64,000 bases of DNA, taken from the NCBI RefSeq assembly GCF_047600445.1, contig NZ_JASGKT010000002.1, forward strand, positions 496,001-560,000. Direction: 5' to 3'. Position numbers and translations under genes: made by a program. The DNA is from Piscinibacter sp047600445 (GTDB lineage: Bacteria; Pseudomonadota; Gammaproteobacteria; Burkholderiales; Burkholderiaceae_C). The notes beneath the pieces are model-generated. The model ran no database searches and was not told the origin of the DNA. It saw only the letters and a list, made by a program, of their open reading frames with translations. Of the stretch, positions 52,956 through 63,981 are shown piece by piece. The first letter of the stretch is position 1. Every line of letters begins with the position of its first letter.

Positions 52956-54481
52956 TGAAGCATCTCGACGACATCGACGTGCTGGTGCTGGGCCTGGGCG
53001 ACTCCGGCGTCGCGCTGGCGCGCTGGTGCGCCCGCCACGGCGCGCGCGTGCGCGCCTGGGACTCGCGCGACGCCGCGCCCGGCGACGCGGCGCTGGCCGA
53101 GTCGCTGCCGCAGGCGCGCCGGCTGCGTGGCGAACTCGGCGACGACGCCTTCGCCGGCGTGAAGCTGGTGCTCAAGAGCCCCGGCCTCGCGCCGACCGAC
53201 ACGCGCATCGCCGCGCCGCTGGCGCGCGCCGCCGACAGCGGCATCCTCGTGCAGGGCGAGCTGGATCTGTTCGCGCGCGCGCTGGCCGACCTGAAGGCCG
53301 AACGCGGCTACGCGCCCAGGGTGCTCGCCGTCACCGGCACCAACGGCAAGACCACGACGACGGCGATGACGGCGCTGCTGGTCGAGCGCGCCGGCCGGCG
53401 CGTCGCGATGGCCGGCAACATCGGCCCGACCATGCTGCAGACGCTGGCCGACGCGCTCGACGCGCAGGCGCTGCCCGAGGTGTGGGTGCTGGAGCTGTCC
53501 AGCTTCCAGCTCGACGAGGCCAAGGGCTTCGAGCCGGACGCCGCGGCGCTGCTGAACATCAGCGAAGACCACCTCGACTGGCACGGCACGATGGCCGCCT
53601 ACGTCGCCGCCAAGGCGCGCGTGTTCGGCAAGGACGCGGTGATGGTGGTCAACCGCGACGACCCGGCGATCGAGAAGCTGGTGCCCGAGCCGATCGCGCA
53701 GAAGGGCCGCGGCGCCAAGCCGATGGCCCGCCGCGTCGTGCGCTTCGGCCTCGGCGAGCCGACGCGGCCGGGCGACTTCGGCCTGCGCACCGAAAACGGC
53801 ATGGCCTGGCTGGTGCGCGCGACGGAGGCCGACGAGACGCTCAAGCACCGCAAGGGCGAGGCCGAAGAGGAACTGCACATCCAGCGCCTGATGCCGGCCG
53901 ACGCGCTGCGCGTGCGCGGGCGCCACAACGCCGCCAACGCGCTGGCCGCGCTGGCCCTGGCCACCGCGATCGGCTGCCCGCTGGCGCCCATGCTGCACGG
54001 CCTGCGCGAGTACGGCGGCGAGCCGCACCGCGTGGAATACGTGGCCACGGTCAACGGCGTCGACGCCTTCGACGACAGCAAGGGCACCAACGTCGGCGCG
54101 ACGGTGGCCGCGCTCGACGGCCTGGGCGCCGACAAGGCGCCGGCCAGGCTGGTGGTGATCCTCGGCGGCGACGGCAAGGGCCAGGACTTCGCGCCGCTGC
54201 GTGCGCCGCTGGAACGCCACGGCCGCGCGGTGGCCACCATCGGCCGCGACGCGCCGCGCATCGAAGAAGCGCTGGCCGGCCTGCCGCTGCCGCTGCAACG
54301 CCACGACACGCTGGAAGCCGCGGTGCGCTGGTGCTTGGCGCGCGCCCACAGTGGCGACGCCGTGCTGCTCAGCCCGGCCTGCGCCAGCCTGGACATGTTC
54401 CGCAACTACGCGCACCGTGCCGAGGTCTTCGTCGCGACGGTGCAATCGCTCGCCGCCGAGCGTGGGGAGCTGCCGGCATGA
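52955..54481 (+). CDS. murD: UDP-MurNAc-L-Ala:D-Glu ligase MurD
   Basis: 508 residues, somewhat longer than the 438 of E. coli. VLGLGDSGVALARW at the N-terminus, P-loop VTGTNGKTTTT (K132), NISEDHLDWHG and the C-terminal DDSKGTNVGATVAAL are present. The extra length is an insert around residues 240-310 (charged, TEADETLKHRKGEAEEELHI). It overlaps ftsW by 4 bp. Confidence 0.95.
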   Translation: MKHLDDIDVLVLGLGDSGVALARWCARHGARVRAWDSRDAAPGDAALAESLPQARRLRGELGDDAFAGVKLVLKSPGLAPTDTRIAAPLARAADSGILVQGELDLFARALADLKAERGYAPRVLAVTGTNGKTTTTAMTALLVERAGRRVAMAGNIGPTMLQTLADALDAQALPEVWVLELSSFQLDEAKGFEPDAAALLNISEDHLDWHGTMAAYVAAKARVFGKDAVMVVNRDDPAIEKLVPEPIAQKGRGAKPMARRVVRFGLGEPTRPGDFGLRTENGMAWLVRATEADETLKHRKGEAEEELHIQRLMPADALRVRGRHNAANALAALALATAIGCPLAPMLHGLREYGGEPHRVEYVATVNGVDAFDDSKGTNVGATVAALDGLGADKAPARLVVILGGDGKGQDFAPLRAPLERHGRAVATIGRDAPRIEEALAGLPLPLQRHDTLEAAVRWCLARAHSGDAVLLSPACASLDMFRNYAHRAEVFVATVQSLAAERGELPA

Positions 54482-55761
54482 ACACCAGCACGCTCGCCGC
54501 CCGCTTCGACTGGCGCGCCTGGGGCCGGCGCATCGCCGGCCTGTTCACGCGCCGCGACAGGAAGGACGGCGGCGGCCCGGTGCCGGTGCGCGACTGGATC
54601 AGCGTCGGCAGCGGCCAGCCGCCGCGCCTGATGGCCTTCGACCAGGCGCTGGTGTGGGTGGTCGTGGGCTTGCTTGCGCTCGGCCTCGTGATGGTCTACA
54701 GCGCTTCGGTGGCGCTGCCCGACAGCCCCAAGTTCGCGCGCTACGCCCACACGCACTTCCTGGCGCGCCACGCGCTGCAGATCGGCCTGGCGGTGCTGGC
54801 CGCGCTGGTGGTGGTGCAGGTGCCGGTGGCCACCTGGGAGAAGGCCGCGCCCTGGCTGTTCGCCGCCGCGCTGGTGATGCTGGTGCTGGTGCTGCTGCCC
54901 TTCGTCGGCAAGGTGGTCAACAACTCGCGGCGCTGGATCCCGCTGGGCTTCATCAACTTCCAGCCCAGCGAACTCGCCAAGGTGGCGATGTGCCTGTACG
55001 CGGCCAGCTACATGACGCGCAAGATGGACGTGAAGGAAGACTTCATGCGCGCCGTCTGGCCGATGGCCGTGGCGCTGGGCATCACCGGCGTGCTGCTGCT
55101 GCGCGAGCCCGACATGGGCGCCTTCATGGTGATCGCGCTGATCTCGATGGGCGTGCTGTTCCTCGGCGGCGTCAACGGGCGCATGTTCCTGGCCAGCGGC
55201 GCGGTGCTGGTGCTGTCCTTCGTCGCGGTGATCGCCTCCAGCCCGGAGAAGCGCTCGCGCATCTTCGCCTACCTCGAACCCTGGGAGCCGGAGTACGCGC
55301 TCGGCAAGGCCTACCAGTTGACGCACTCGCTGATCGCCTTCGGCCGCGGCGAGTTCTTCGGCCAGGGCCTGGGCAGCAGCGTCGAGAAGCTCAACTGGCT
55401 GCCCGAGGCGCACACCGACTTCCTGCTCGCAGTGATCGGCGAGGAACTCGGCTTCATCGGCGTGGCCTGCGTGATCGTCGCCTTCTTCTGGCTGACGCGG
55501 CGCATCTTCCACATCGGCCGCCAGTCGATCGCGATGGACCGCGTGTTCGCCGGGCTGTACGCGCAGGGCGTCGGCATCTGGTTCGGCGGGCAGGCCTTCG
55601 TCAACATGGGCGTGAACCTCGGCGTGCTGCCCACCAAGGGCCTGACGCTGCCGCTGATGAGCTACGGCGGCTCGGCGATCGTGATGAACCTGGTCGCGCT
55701 GGCGATCGTGTTGCGCATCGATCTGGAGAATCGCCAGTTGATGCGGGGAGGCCGCGCATGA
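54478..55761 (+). CDS. ftsW: Lipid II polymerase FtsW (SEDS family)
   Basis: 427 residues. After a 55-residue basic cytosolic N-terminus come ten membrane segments with SEDS motifs: VYSASVALPD, SRRWIPLGFINFQPSELAK (catalytic Asp loop region downstream), LEPWEPEYALGKAYQLTHSL and LPEAHTDFLLAVIGEELG. It polymerises glycan strands at the septum with FtsI. ATGA overlaps on both sides. Confidence 0.96.
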   Translation: MNTSTLAARFDWRAWGRRIAGLFTRRDRKDGGGPVPVRDWISVGSGQPPRLMAFDQALVWVVVGLLALGLVMVYSASVALPDSPKFARYAHTHFLARHALQIGLAVLAALVVVQVPVATWEKAAPWLFAAALVMLVLVLLPFVGKVVNNSRRWIPLGFINFQPSELAKVAMCLYAASYMTRKMDVKEDFMRAVWPMAVALGITGVLLLREPDMGAFMVIALISMGVLFLGGVNGRMFLASGAVLVLSFVAVIASSPEKRSRIFAYLEPWEPEYALGKAYQLTHSLIAFGRGEFFGQGLGSSVEKLNWLPEAHTDFLLAVIGEELGFIGVACVIVAFFWLTRRIFHIGRQSIAMDRVFAGLYAQGVGIWFGGQAFVNMGVNLGVLPTKGLTLPLMSYGGSAIVMNLVALAIVLRIDLENRQLMRGGRA

Positions 55762-56834
55762 CGAAGCACCTCGTCGTGATGGCCGCTGGAACGGGAGGCC
55801 ACGTGATCCCCGGCCTCGCGGTGGCGCGCGAGATGCTCGCGCGCGGCTGGACGGTGAGCTGGCTGGGCACCACGCACGGCATGGAGAACAAGCTGGTGCC
55901 GCCCTCGGGCATCGCGATGGACACGATCGCCTTCAGCGGCGTGCGCGGCAAGGGCCTGCTGCACACGCTGACCGGGGGATTCCGGCTGCTCGCCGCGTTC
56001 GCGGCCTGTCTGCGCATCCTGCGCACGCGCCGCGCCGACGCGGTGCTGGGCATGGGCGGCTACGTCTGCTTCCCAGGCGGGCTGATGACGGCGCTGCTGG
56101 GCAAGCCGCTGGTGCTGGTCAACGCCGACGCGGCGCTGCTGCTGAGCAACCGCTCGCTGCTGCCGGTGGCCGACCGCATCGCCTTCGGCTTGGCCGGCCC
56201 GGGCGTCGACAAGGTGAAGCGCGCGGTCGTGACCGGCAACCCGGTGCGCGCCGAGATCGAGGCGCTGCCCGAGCCGGCGCGGCGCTTCGCCGGGCGCTCG
56301 GGCCCCTTGCGCGTGCTGGTGGTCGGCGGCAGCCTGGGCGCGCGCGCGCTCAACGAGGCGCTGCCGCAGGCGCTGGCGCTGATCGACATCGGGCAGCGCC
56401 CGCGCGTCACGCACCAGACCGGCGTGGCGAACATCGACAGCGTGCGCGCCGGCTACGAGCGCGCCGGTGTCGAGGGCGAACTGCTGCCCTTCATCGACGA
56501 CATGGCGCAGCGCCTGGCCGACTGCGACCTGATCGTCTGCCGCGCCGGCGCGGTGACGGTCAGCGAACTGTGCGCCGCCGGCGTCGCCGCGGTGCTGGTG
56601 CCGCTCGTGGTCAGCACCACCTCGCACCAGCGCGACAACGCGCAGTGGCTGGCCGAGCGCGGCGCGGGCCTGCACCTGCCGCAAAGCGAGCTGTCGCCCA
56701 AGCGGCTGGCCGAAGTGCTGACCGGGCTGACGCGCGAAGCCCTGCTCGCGATGGCGACCAAGGCAAGAGCACTCGCCCGGCCGCAGGCCGCGGCGCGGGT
56801 CGCAGACCAGATCGAAGGGTTGGTGGCCGCATGA
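55758..56834 (+). CDS. murG: Lipid II synthase MurG (UDP-GlcNAc transferase)
   Basis: 358 residues. MAAGTGGHVIPGLAVAREM and GTTHGMENKLVP near the N-terminus, then VVGGSLGARALNEALP, and the donor-binding CRAGAVTVSELCAAG and PLVVSTTSHQRDNA. It adds GlcNAc to lipid I at the inner face of the membrane. A repeat separates it from murC. Confidence 0.95.
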   Translation: MTKHLVVMAAGTGGHVIPGLAVAREMLARGWTVSWLGTTHGMENKLVPPSGIAMDTIAFSGVRGKGLLHTLTGGFRLLAAFAACLRILRTRRADAVLGMGGYVCFPGGLMTALLGKPLVLVNADAALLLSNRSLLPVADRIAFGLAGPGVDKVKRAVVTGNPVRAEIEALPEPARRFAGRSGPLRVLVVGGSLGARALNEALPQALALIDIGQRPRVTHQTGVANIDSVRAGYERAGVEGELLPFIDDMAQRLADCDLIVCRAGAVTVSELCAAGVAAVLVPLVVSTTSHQRDNAQWLAERGAGLHLPQSELSPKRLAEVLTGLTREALLAMATKARALARPQAAARVADQIEGLVAA

Positions 56835-56856
56835 TGAAGAACGCCGCCATCGCAAT

Positions 56857-56940
56857 GCGGGCCGAGCGCCGGGCCGCTCCCAAGCCGGCCCGCATCCCCT
56901 CGGGGGATCGGCCGACGTACTCGTCGGACGAGGGGCTGTC

Positions 56941-56943
<3 letters not shown>
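56857..56943. repeat. Palindromic repeat between murG and murC (copy 2)
   Basis: Matches the outer parts of the 40202-40360 copy almost base for base, including the left core GGGCCGCTCCCAAGCCGG and the right end CGACGTACTCGTCGGACGAG followed by GGG(G)CTGTCATG. Its end contains the murC ribosome site and start codon. Confidence 0.9.
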
Positions 56944-58346
<1,403 letters not shown>

Positions 58347-58350
<4 letters not shown>

Positions 58351-59306
58351 ACACGACCGTGGATCCCAAAAGCCTCGGCAAGGTCGCCGTGCTGATGGGC
58401 GGCAGCTCGGCCGAGCGCGAGATCTCGCTGATGAGCGGCGGCGGCGTGCTGGCCGCGCTGCAGTCGCAGGGCGTGGACGCGCACGCCTTCGACCCGGCCG
58501 AGCGCGACCTGGCCGAGCTGAAGCGCGGCGGCTTCGTGCGCGCCTTCATCGCGCTGCACGGCCGCCACGGCGAGGACGGCACGGTGCAGGGCGCGCTCGA
58601 ACTGCTGCGCATTCCCTACACCGGCTCGGGCGTGATGGCCTCGGCGATCGCGATCGACAAGGTGATGACCAAGCGGCTGTGGCAGGCCGTGGGCCTGCCG
58701 ACGCCCAGGTACGTGGCGCTGCCGCGCGATGCGCGCTCGCGCGAGCGTGTCGTGCGGGTGCCCGACGAACTGGGCCTGCCGCTGATCGTCAAGCCGCCGC
58801 ACGAGGGTTCGTCGATCGGCGTGACGAAGGTGAAGGGTTACTCGCAGATGCAGGACGCGGTGGCGCTCGCCGCGAACTACGACGAAGTCGTGCTGTGCGA
58901 GGAGTTCATCGAGGGCGACGAGCTGACCTGCCCGGTGCTGGGTGAAGGCGAGCATGCGCGCGCGCTGCCGGTGATCCGCATCGTCGCGCCCGAGGGCGCC
59001 TACGACTACCAGAACAAGTACTTCACCGACGTCACGCAGTACCTCGTGCCCAGCGGCCTGCCGGAAGCGGAGGAGCGCGAGATCCAGCGCATCGTCGTCG
59101 AGGCCTACCGCGCGCTCGGCTGCCGCGGCTGGGGCCGCGCCGACCTGATGGTGCGCGCCAGCGACCGCAGGCCCTACCTGCTGGAGATGAACACCAGCCC
59201 CGGCATGACCTCGCACTCGCTGGTGCCGATGTCGGCCAAGGCCGCCGGCATGAGCTACGAGCAGTTGTGCCTGCGCATCGCGGCCAGCGCCGCCCTGGAC
59301 GGCTGA
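58347..59306 (+). CDS. ddlB: D-alanine:D-alanine ligase
   Basis: 319 residues of the ATP-grasp fold. VLMGGSSAEREISLMSG, HGRHGEDGTVQGALELL, PLIVKPPHEGSSIGV, QNKYF and the metal site YLLEMNTSPGMTSHSLVP are present. It supplies D-Ala-D-Ala to MurF. Three bases separate it from ftsQ. Confidence 0.97.
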
Positions 59307-59309
59307 CGC

Positions 59310-60122
59310 ATGGCCCGCCGCAAGACCGCCACCCCGCAGCGCGCCGCCGGCGTGCCGGCCGACGTGCGCCTGATGAACGCCGGCGCCGTGGTGTTCGCCG
59401 CGCTCGGCGCGCTGGCGCTCGCGGCGGTGGCGGCGCTGTGGCTGGCGCGCCAGCCGGTGTTCGCGTTGCGCGCGATCCGCGTCGAGGGCGACGTGGCGCG
59501 CAACAGCGCCGCGACCATCCGCGCCGCCGCGATGCCGCGCCTGGCGGGCAACTTCTTCTCGCTCGACCTGCGCAGCGCGCGCGAGGCCTTCGAGGCCGTG
59601 CCCTGGGTGCGCCACGCGGTGGTGCAGCGCATCTGGCCGAACCGCCTGGCGGTGCGGCTGGAGGAACACCGCGCCGCGGCGCTGTGGGCCACCGAGGAGG
59701 GCGAGGACAAGCTGGTCAACACCTTCGGCGAGGTGTTCGACGCCAACCCCGGCGACGTCGAGGACGACGAACTGCCGCTGCTCAGCGGGCCCGAGGGCAG
59801 CTCGGCGCGCCTGCTCGGCCTGTACCAGCGCCTGCGGCCGCTGACGGCGCCGCTGCAGATGGGCATCGCCGAGCTCGACATGTCGGGGCGCGGCTCGGTG
59901 AGCATCGAGCTGGAAGGCGGCGCGGTGATCGAGATCGGGCGCGGCAGCGACGACGAACTGGCGGCGCGCCTGGAGCGCTTCGTGGCCACCGTGCCGCAGG
60001 TGATCGCGCAGCACCAGCGCCCGCTGGTGCACGCCGACCTGCGCCACAACGAGGGATACGCGGTGCGGCTCAAGGGCGTGACCACCGGCGGCCTCGCCGC
60101 CGCCGGCACCGGGAGGAAATAG
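59310..60122 (+). CDS. ftsQ: Cell division protein FtsQ
   Basis: 270 residues: cytosolic basic N-terminus, one membrane segment (about 26-50), a POTRA domain (ALRAIRVEGDVARNSAATIRAAA) and the FtsQ domain (VPWVRHAVVQRIWPNRLAVRLEEHRAAALW). It anchors FtsB/FtsL in the divisome. Confidence 0.93.
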   Translation: MARRKTATPQRAAGVPADVRLMNAGAVVFAALGALALAAVAALWLARQPVFALRAIRVEGDVARNSAATIRAAAMPRLAGNFFSLDLRSAREAFEAVPWVRHAVVQRIWPNRLAVRLEEHRAAALWATEEGEDKLVNTFGEVFDANPGDVEDDELPLLSGPEGSSARLLGLYQRLRPLTAPLQMGIAELDMSGRGSVSIELEGGAVIEIGRGSDDELAARLERFVATVPQVIAQHQRPLVHADLRHNEGYAVRLKGVTTGGLAAAGTGRK

Positions 60123-60125
60123 AGC

Positions 60126-61355
60126 ATGGCCAAGGAATACAAGGACCTGATCGTCGGGCTGGACATCGGCACCGCCAAGGTGATGGCGGTGGTGGCCGAG
60201 GTGCAGGGCGACGGCGAACTGCGCATCGCCGGGCTCGGCGTCGCGCCCAGCCACGGCCTGAAGCGCGGCGTGGTGGTCAACATCGACGCGACGGTGGCGT
60301 CGATCCAGCAGGCCTTGAAGGAGGCCGAGATGATGGCCGACTGCAAGATCACGCGCGTCTACACCGGCATCACCGGCAGCCACATCCGCGGCCAGAACTC
60401 CACCGGCATGGTGATCGTGCGCGACAAGGAGGTCACGCCGGTCGACGTGGCGCGCGTCGTCGAGACCGCCAAGGCGATCAACATCCCGAACGACCAGCGG
60501 CTGCTGCTGGTGCAGGCGCAGGAGTTCGTGATCGACGGCCACGAGGTCAAGGAGCCGATCGGCATGAGCGGCGGGCGCCTGGAGGTGAAGGTGCACATCG
60601 TCACCGGCGCCGGCAGCGCGGCCGAGAACATCGTCAAGTGCGTGCGCCGCTGCGGGCTGGAGGTGGAACAGCTCGTGCTCAACCCGAGCGCGTCGAGCCA
60701 CTCGGTGCTGACCGACGACGAGAAGGACCTCGGCGTGGCGATCGTCGACATCGGCGCCGGCACCACCGACGTGGCGATCTTCACCGACGGCGCGATCCGC
60801 CACACCGCGGTGATCCCGATCGCCGGCGACCTGATCACCAGCGACATCGCGATGGCGCTGCGCACGCCGACCAAGGACGCCGAGGAGATCAAGATCGAGT
60901 ACGGCGTCGCCAAGCAATTGATCGCCGACCCGGCCGACAGCCTGGAGGTGCCGGGCCTGGGCGACCGCGCGCCGCGCATGCTCAGCCGCCAGGCGCTGGC
61001 CGGCGTGATCGAGCCGCGCGTCGAGGAGATCTACTCGCTGGTGCACCAGGTGATCCGCGACAGCGGCTGCGAAGAACTGCTGTCCTCCGGCATCGTCATC
61101 ACCGGCGGCGCGGCGGTGATGCCGGGCATGGTCGAGCTCGGCGAGGACATCTTCCTGAAGCCGGTGCGCAAGGGCGTGCCGACCTACCGCGGCCCGCTGG
61201 CCGACATGATCGCCAACCCGCGCTCGGCCACCGTGATGGGCCTGCTCGAAGAGGCGCGCCTGGCGCGCACGCGCGGCCAGCGCGCGGCGCAGCAGGCCGG
61301 CTCGGTGCAGACCCTGTTCGGCCGCGCCAAGGAATGGTTCCTCGGCAACTTCTGA
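60126..61355 (+). CDS. ftsA: Cell division protein FtsA
   Basis: 409 residues, actin-like. IVGLDIGTAKVMAVVAEV, the 1C domain, VDIGAGTTDVAIF, GGAAVMPGMVEL and a C-terminal amphipathic membrane-binding helix (KEWFLGNF). It tethers FtsZ to the membrane. 151 bp without a gene follow, unusual for this tight cluster. Confidence 0.96.
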   Translation: MAKEYKDLIVGLDIGTAKVMAVVAEVQGDGELRIAGLGVAPSHGLKRGVVVNIDATVASIQQALKEAEMMADCKITRVYTGITGSHIRGQNSTGMVIVRDKEVTPVDVARVVETAKAINIPNDQRLLLVQAQEFVIDGHEVKEPIGMSGGRLEVKVHIVTGAGSAAENIVKCVRRCGLEVEQLVLNPSASSHSVLTDDEKDLGVAIVDIGAGTTDVAIFTDGAIRHTAVIPIAGDLITSDIAMALRTPTKDAEEIKIEYGVAKQLIADPADSLEVPGLGDRAPRMLSRQALAGVIEPRVEEIYSLVHQVIRDSGCEELLSSGIVITGGAAVMPGMVELGEDIFLKPVRKGVPTYRGPLADMIANPRSATVMGLLEEARLARTRGQRAAQQAGSVQTLFGRAKEWFLGNF

Positions 61356-61506
61356 AGAAAGGGCGGCGCATGAACAACCACGATCCCCCTTTCATCCCGA
61401 TTCAAGCGATCCGGCGAAGACCGGAACAACGAGAACGGCGCCTCGGCGCAGCCAGAAGCAAGCACCTCACCACACGGCAACTGCAAGACGGAAACGGAGA
61501 TACACC

Positions 61507-62706
61507 ATGCCCATCGAAATGATCGAAGAGTTCGACCTCGGCACCAAGATCAAGGTCATCGGCGTCGGCGGCGGCGGCGGCAACGCCGTCGAGCACATGA
61601 TCGCCGAAGGCGTACAAGGCGTGGAGTTCATCTGCGCCAACACCGACGCACAGGCGCTCAACCGCTCCAATGCCCAGGCGCTGATCCAGCTCGGCTCGAC
61701 CGGCCTGGGCGCGGGCTCCAAGCCGGCCGCCGGCCAGGCCGCGGCCGAGGAGGCCGAGGGCCGCATCCGCGACGCGATCGCGGGTGCGAACCTGATCTTC
61801 CTGACCGCCGGCATGGGCGGCGGCACGGGCACCGGCGCGGCGCCGGTGATCGCGCGCATCGCCAAGGAGATGGGCATCCTGACGGTCGGCGTCGTGACCA
61901 AGCCGTTCGAGTTCGAAGGCGGGCGCCGCATGAAGCAGGCCGAGGCCGGGCTGCAGGAGCTGGAGGCGAACGTCGACTCGCTGATCGTCATCCTCAACGA
62001 GCGCCTGCTCGAGGTGCTCGGCGACGACATCTCGCAGGACCAGGCCTTCAAGCAGGCCAACGACGTGCTGAAGAACGCCGTGGGCGGCATCGCCGACATC
62101 ATCCACATCGACGCGTCGATCAACGTCGACTTCGAGGACGTGAAGACGGTGATGAGCGAGCCCGGCAAGGCGATGATGGGCACCGCGATCGCGACCGGCC
62201 CGGACCGCGCCAACAAGGCCGCCGAGGGCGCGGTGGCCTGCCCGCTGCTCGAAGGCATCGACCTCTCGGGCGCGCGCGGCGTGCTGGTGCTGATCGCGGC
62301 CAGCCGCGGCAGCCTCAAGCTGTCGGAGAGCAAGAACGCGATGAACACGATCCGCCGCTACGCCGCGGAAGACGCCCACGTGATCTTCGGCGCGGCCTAC
62401 GACGACTCGCTGGGCGACCAGCTCCGCGTGACGGTGATCGCCACCGGCCTGTCGCCCGTGAAGCGCCAGCAGGCCGCGCCGATCCAGGTGGTGCACAGCG
62501 CGCCGGCGCAGCGCACCGGCACCGACAACATCCCGGTGCTGACCACGCCGGTGCAGAGCACGCCGCCGGCGCACGACTACACCGCGCTGAACACGCCCAG
62601 CGTGTGGCGCAACGGCCGCACCGCGGCCGCCAAGGTCGACGCGCTGGCCAGCCACGGCATGGACGAGATCGAGATCCCCGCCTTCCTCAGAAAACAGGCG
62701 GATTGA
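61507..62706 (+). CDS. ftsZ: Cell division protein FtsZ
   Basis: 399 residues, tubulin-like GTPase. IKVIGVGGGGGNAV, the tubulin signature GMGGGTGTGAAPVIA, the T7 loop NVDFEDVKTVM and the conserved C-terminal peptide DEIEIPAFLRKQAD that binds FtsA/ZipA are all intact. It forms the Z-ring. A good ribosome site (GGAGAT) precedes the ATG. Confidence 0.98.
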   Translation: MPIEMIEEFDLGTKIKVIGVGGGGGNAVEHMIAEGVQGVEFICANTDAQALNRSNAQALIQLGSTGLGAGSKPAAGQAAAEEAEGRIRDAIAGANLIFLTAGMGGGTGTGAAPVIARIAKEMGILTVGVVTKPFEFEGGRRMKQAEAGLQELEANVDSLIVILNERLLEVLGDDISQDQAFKQANDVLKNAVGGIADIIHIDASINVDFEDVKTVMSEPGKAMMGTAIATGPDRANKAAEGAVACPLLEGIDLSGARGVLVLIAASRGSLKLSESKNAMNTIRRYAAEDAHVIFGAAYDDSLGDQLRVTVIATGLSPVKRQQAAPIQVVHSAPAQRTGTDNIPVLTTPVQSTPPAHDYTALNTPSVWRNGRTAAAKVDALASHGMDEIEIPAFLRKQAD

Positions 62707-62718
62707 TCGACCATCCCC

Positions 62719-62751
62719 GGAGCGCCTGACGGCGCTCCCCCTCGAAGGGGG
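62719..62751. terminator. Stacked hairpins after ftsZ
   Basis: GGAGCGCC TGAC GGCGCTCC (62719-62738) is directly followed by CCCCCT CG AAGGGGG. No T-run. Either a terminator for the division cluster or another repeat copy. Confidence 0.5.
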
Positions 62752-62833
62752 CGCCCCAGCGGCCCGGCGGAGCCGGATCCGCGGCGGTCGCTTGGCCCGA
62801 ACGGTGGGGGCGGCGCGTCTTGCCGCGATCGGG

Positions 62834-62839
62834 GACAAT
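62834..62839 (+). promoter_or_regulatory. -10-like GACAAT directly before lpxC
   Basis: It ends 7 bp before the lpxC ATG, the same geometry as at rnpB. A separate lpxC promoter with an almost leaderless transcript is inferred. Confidence 0.4.
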
Positions 62840-62846
62840 CCCGGCC

Positions 62847-63782
62847 ATGCTGCAGCAACGCACCCTCAAGTCGATGACGCGCGCCGTCGGCGTGGGCGTG
62901 CACGGCGGGCAGCGCGTCGAGCTGACGCTGCGCCCCGCGCCGCCCGACCACGGCATCGTGTTCCGCCGTGTCGACCTGCCGCAGCCGGTGGCGATTGCGC
63001 TGTCGGCCGAGGTGGTCAGCGACACGCGCATGGCCACCACGCTCTCGCCCGGCGGCGACCCGGGCGCGCCCAAGGTCAAGACGGTCGAGCACCTGCTGTC
63101 GGCCTGCGCCGGCCTGGGGCTGGACAACCTCGTCATCGACCTCACCGCCGAGGAGGTGCCCATCCTCGACGGCTCGGCCGCGTCCTTCGTCTACCTGCTG
63201 CAAAGCGCCGGCATCGAATTGCAGGACGCGCCCAAGCGCTTCATCCGCGTCAAGAGGCCGGTGGAACTGCGCGAAGGCGAGGGCGCGCGGCTGATGTGGG
63301 CGCGGCTCGAGCCCTTCGAGGGCTACAAGCTGAGCTTCGAGATCGAGTTCCACCACCCGGCGGTCGACCAGACCGGCCAGCGCGTCACCTTCGACATGGG
63401 CTCGGGCAACTACAAGCGCGAGATCGCGCGCGCCCGCACCTTCGGCTTCAGCAAGGACGTCGACATGATGCGCGCCCGCGGCCTGGGCCTGGGCGGCAGC
63501 ATGGACAACGTGATCGTGGTCGACGAATCGAAGGTGCTCAATGCCGAGGGGCTGCGCTACGACGACGAGTTCGTCAAGCACAAGATCCTCGACGCGATCG
63601 GCGACATGGCGATGGCCGGCCGCCCGCTGCTGGCCGCCTACAGCGCCTTCAAGTCGGGCCATGCGCTGAACAACAAGCTGCTGCGCAAGCTGATGGCCGA
63701 CCCCGAGGCCTACGACATCGTCACGATCGACGACCCCTCCCGCCTGCCGCGCGGATTGTCCGAGCTCGCGCCGGCCTGGTAA
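62847..63782 (+). CDS. lpxC: UDP-3-O-acyl-N-acetylglucosamine deacetylase LpxC
   Basis: 311 residues from ATG 62847; an upstream ATG at 62820 is rejected as it lies before the -10-like element. First zinc His in VKTVEHLLSACAGLGLDN, EVPILDGSAASFVYLL, and the second zinc site HKILDAIGDMAMAG are intact. It performs the committed step of lipid A synthesis and is the usual last gene after ftsZ. Confidence 0.97.
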   Translation: MLQQRTLKSMTRAVGVGVHGGQRVELTLRPAPPDHGIVFRRVDLPQPVAIALSAEVVSDTRMATTLSPGGDPGAPKVKTVEHLLSACAGLGLDNLVIDLTAEEVPILDGSAASFVYLLQSAGIELQDAPKRFIRVKRPVELREGEGARLMWARLEPFEGYKLSFEIEFHHPAVDQTGQRVTFDMGSGNYKREIARARTFGFSKDVDMMRARGLGLGGSMDNVIVVDESKVLNAEGLRYDDEFVKHKILDAIGDMAMAGRPLLAAYSAFKSGHALNNKLLRKLMADPEAYDIVTIDDPSRLPRGLSELAPAW

Positions 63783-63795
63783 GGGAAGGGCCGGC

Positions 63796-63981
63796 ATGCT
63801 GATCTTCCGCTGGATCGTCCTGCTGCTGCTCGTCGCCGGGCTGCTGTGCTTCGCGATGTACATCGGCACGCGCGATGTCGCGTGGCGGCGGCGCGGCCTG
63901 GTGATCGTCAAGTGGACGGTGATCGCGGCGCTCGGCTTCTTCGCCGTGCTGCTGCTCGAACGCATGGCGATGGTGCTGTGA
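63796..63981 (+). CDS. Small two-segment membrane protein
   Basis: 61 residues with two hydrophobic segments (about 3-22 and 40-57) separated by a basic loop (TRDVAWRRRGLVIVK). Family unknown to me. The stop overlaps the next ATG (TGATG), and the next protein begins with the same residues (MLIFRW), so the two look like tandem paralogs. Confidence 0.75.
   Translation: MLIFRWIVLLLLVAGLLCFAMYIGTRDVAWRRRGLVIVKWTVIAALGFFAVLLLERMAMVL

Noticed and set aside
61370..61506. Short ORF between ftsA and ftsZ (MNNHDPPFIP...)
   Set aside because: It runs into ftsZ in another frame, has a repeat-free but composition-like random protein and no family; treated as leader sequence.
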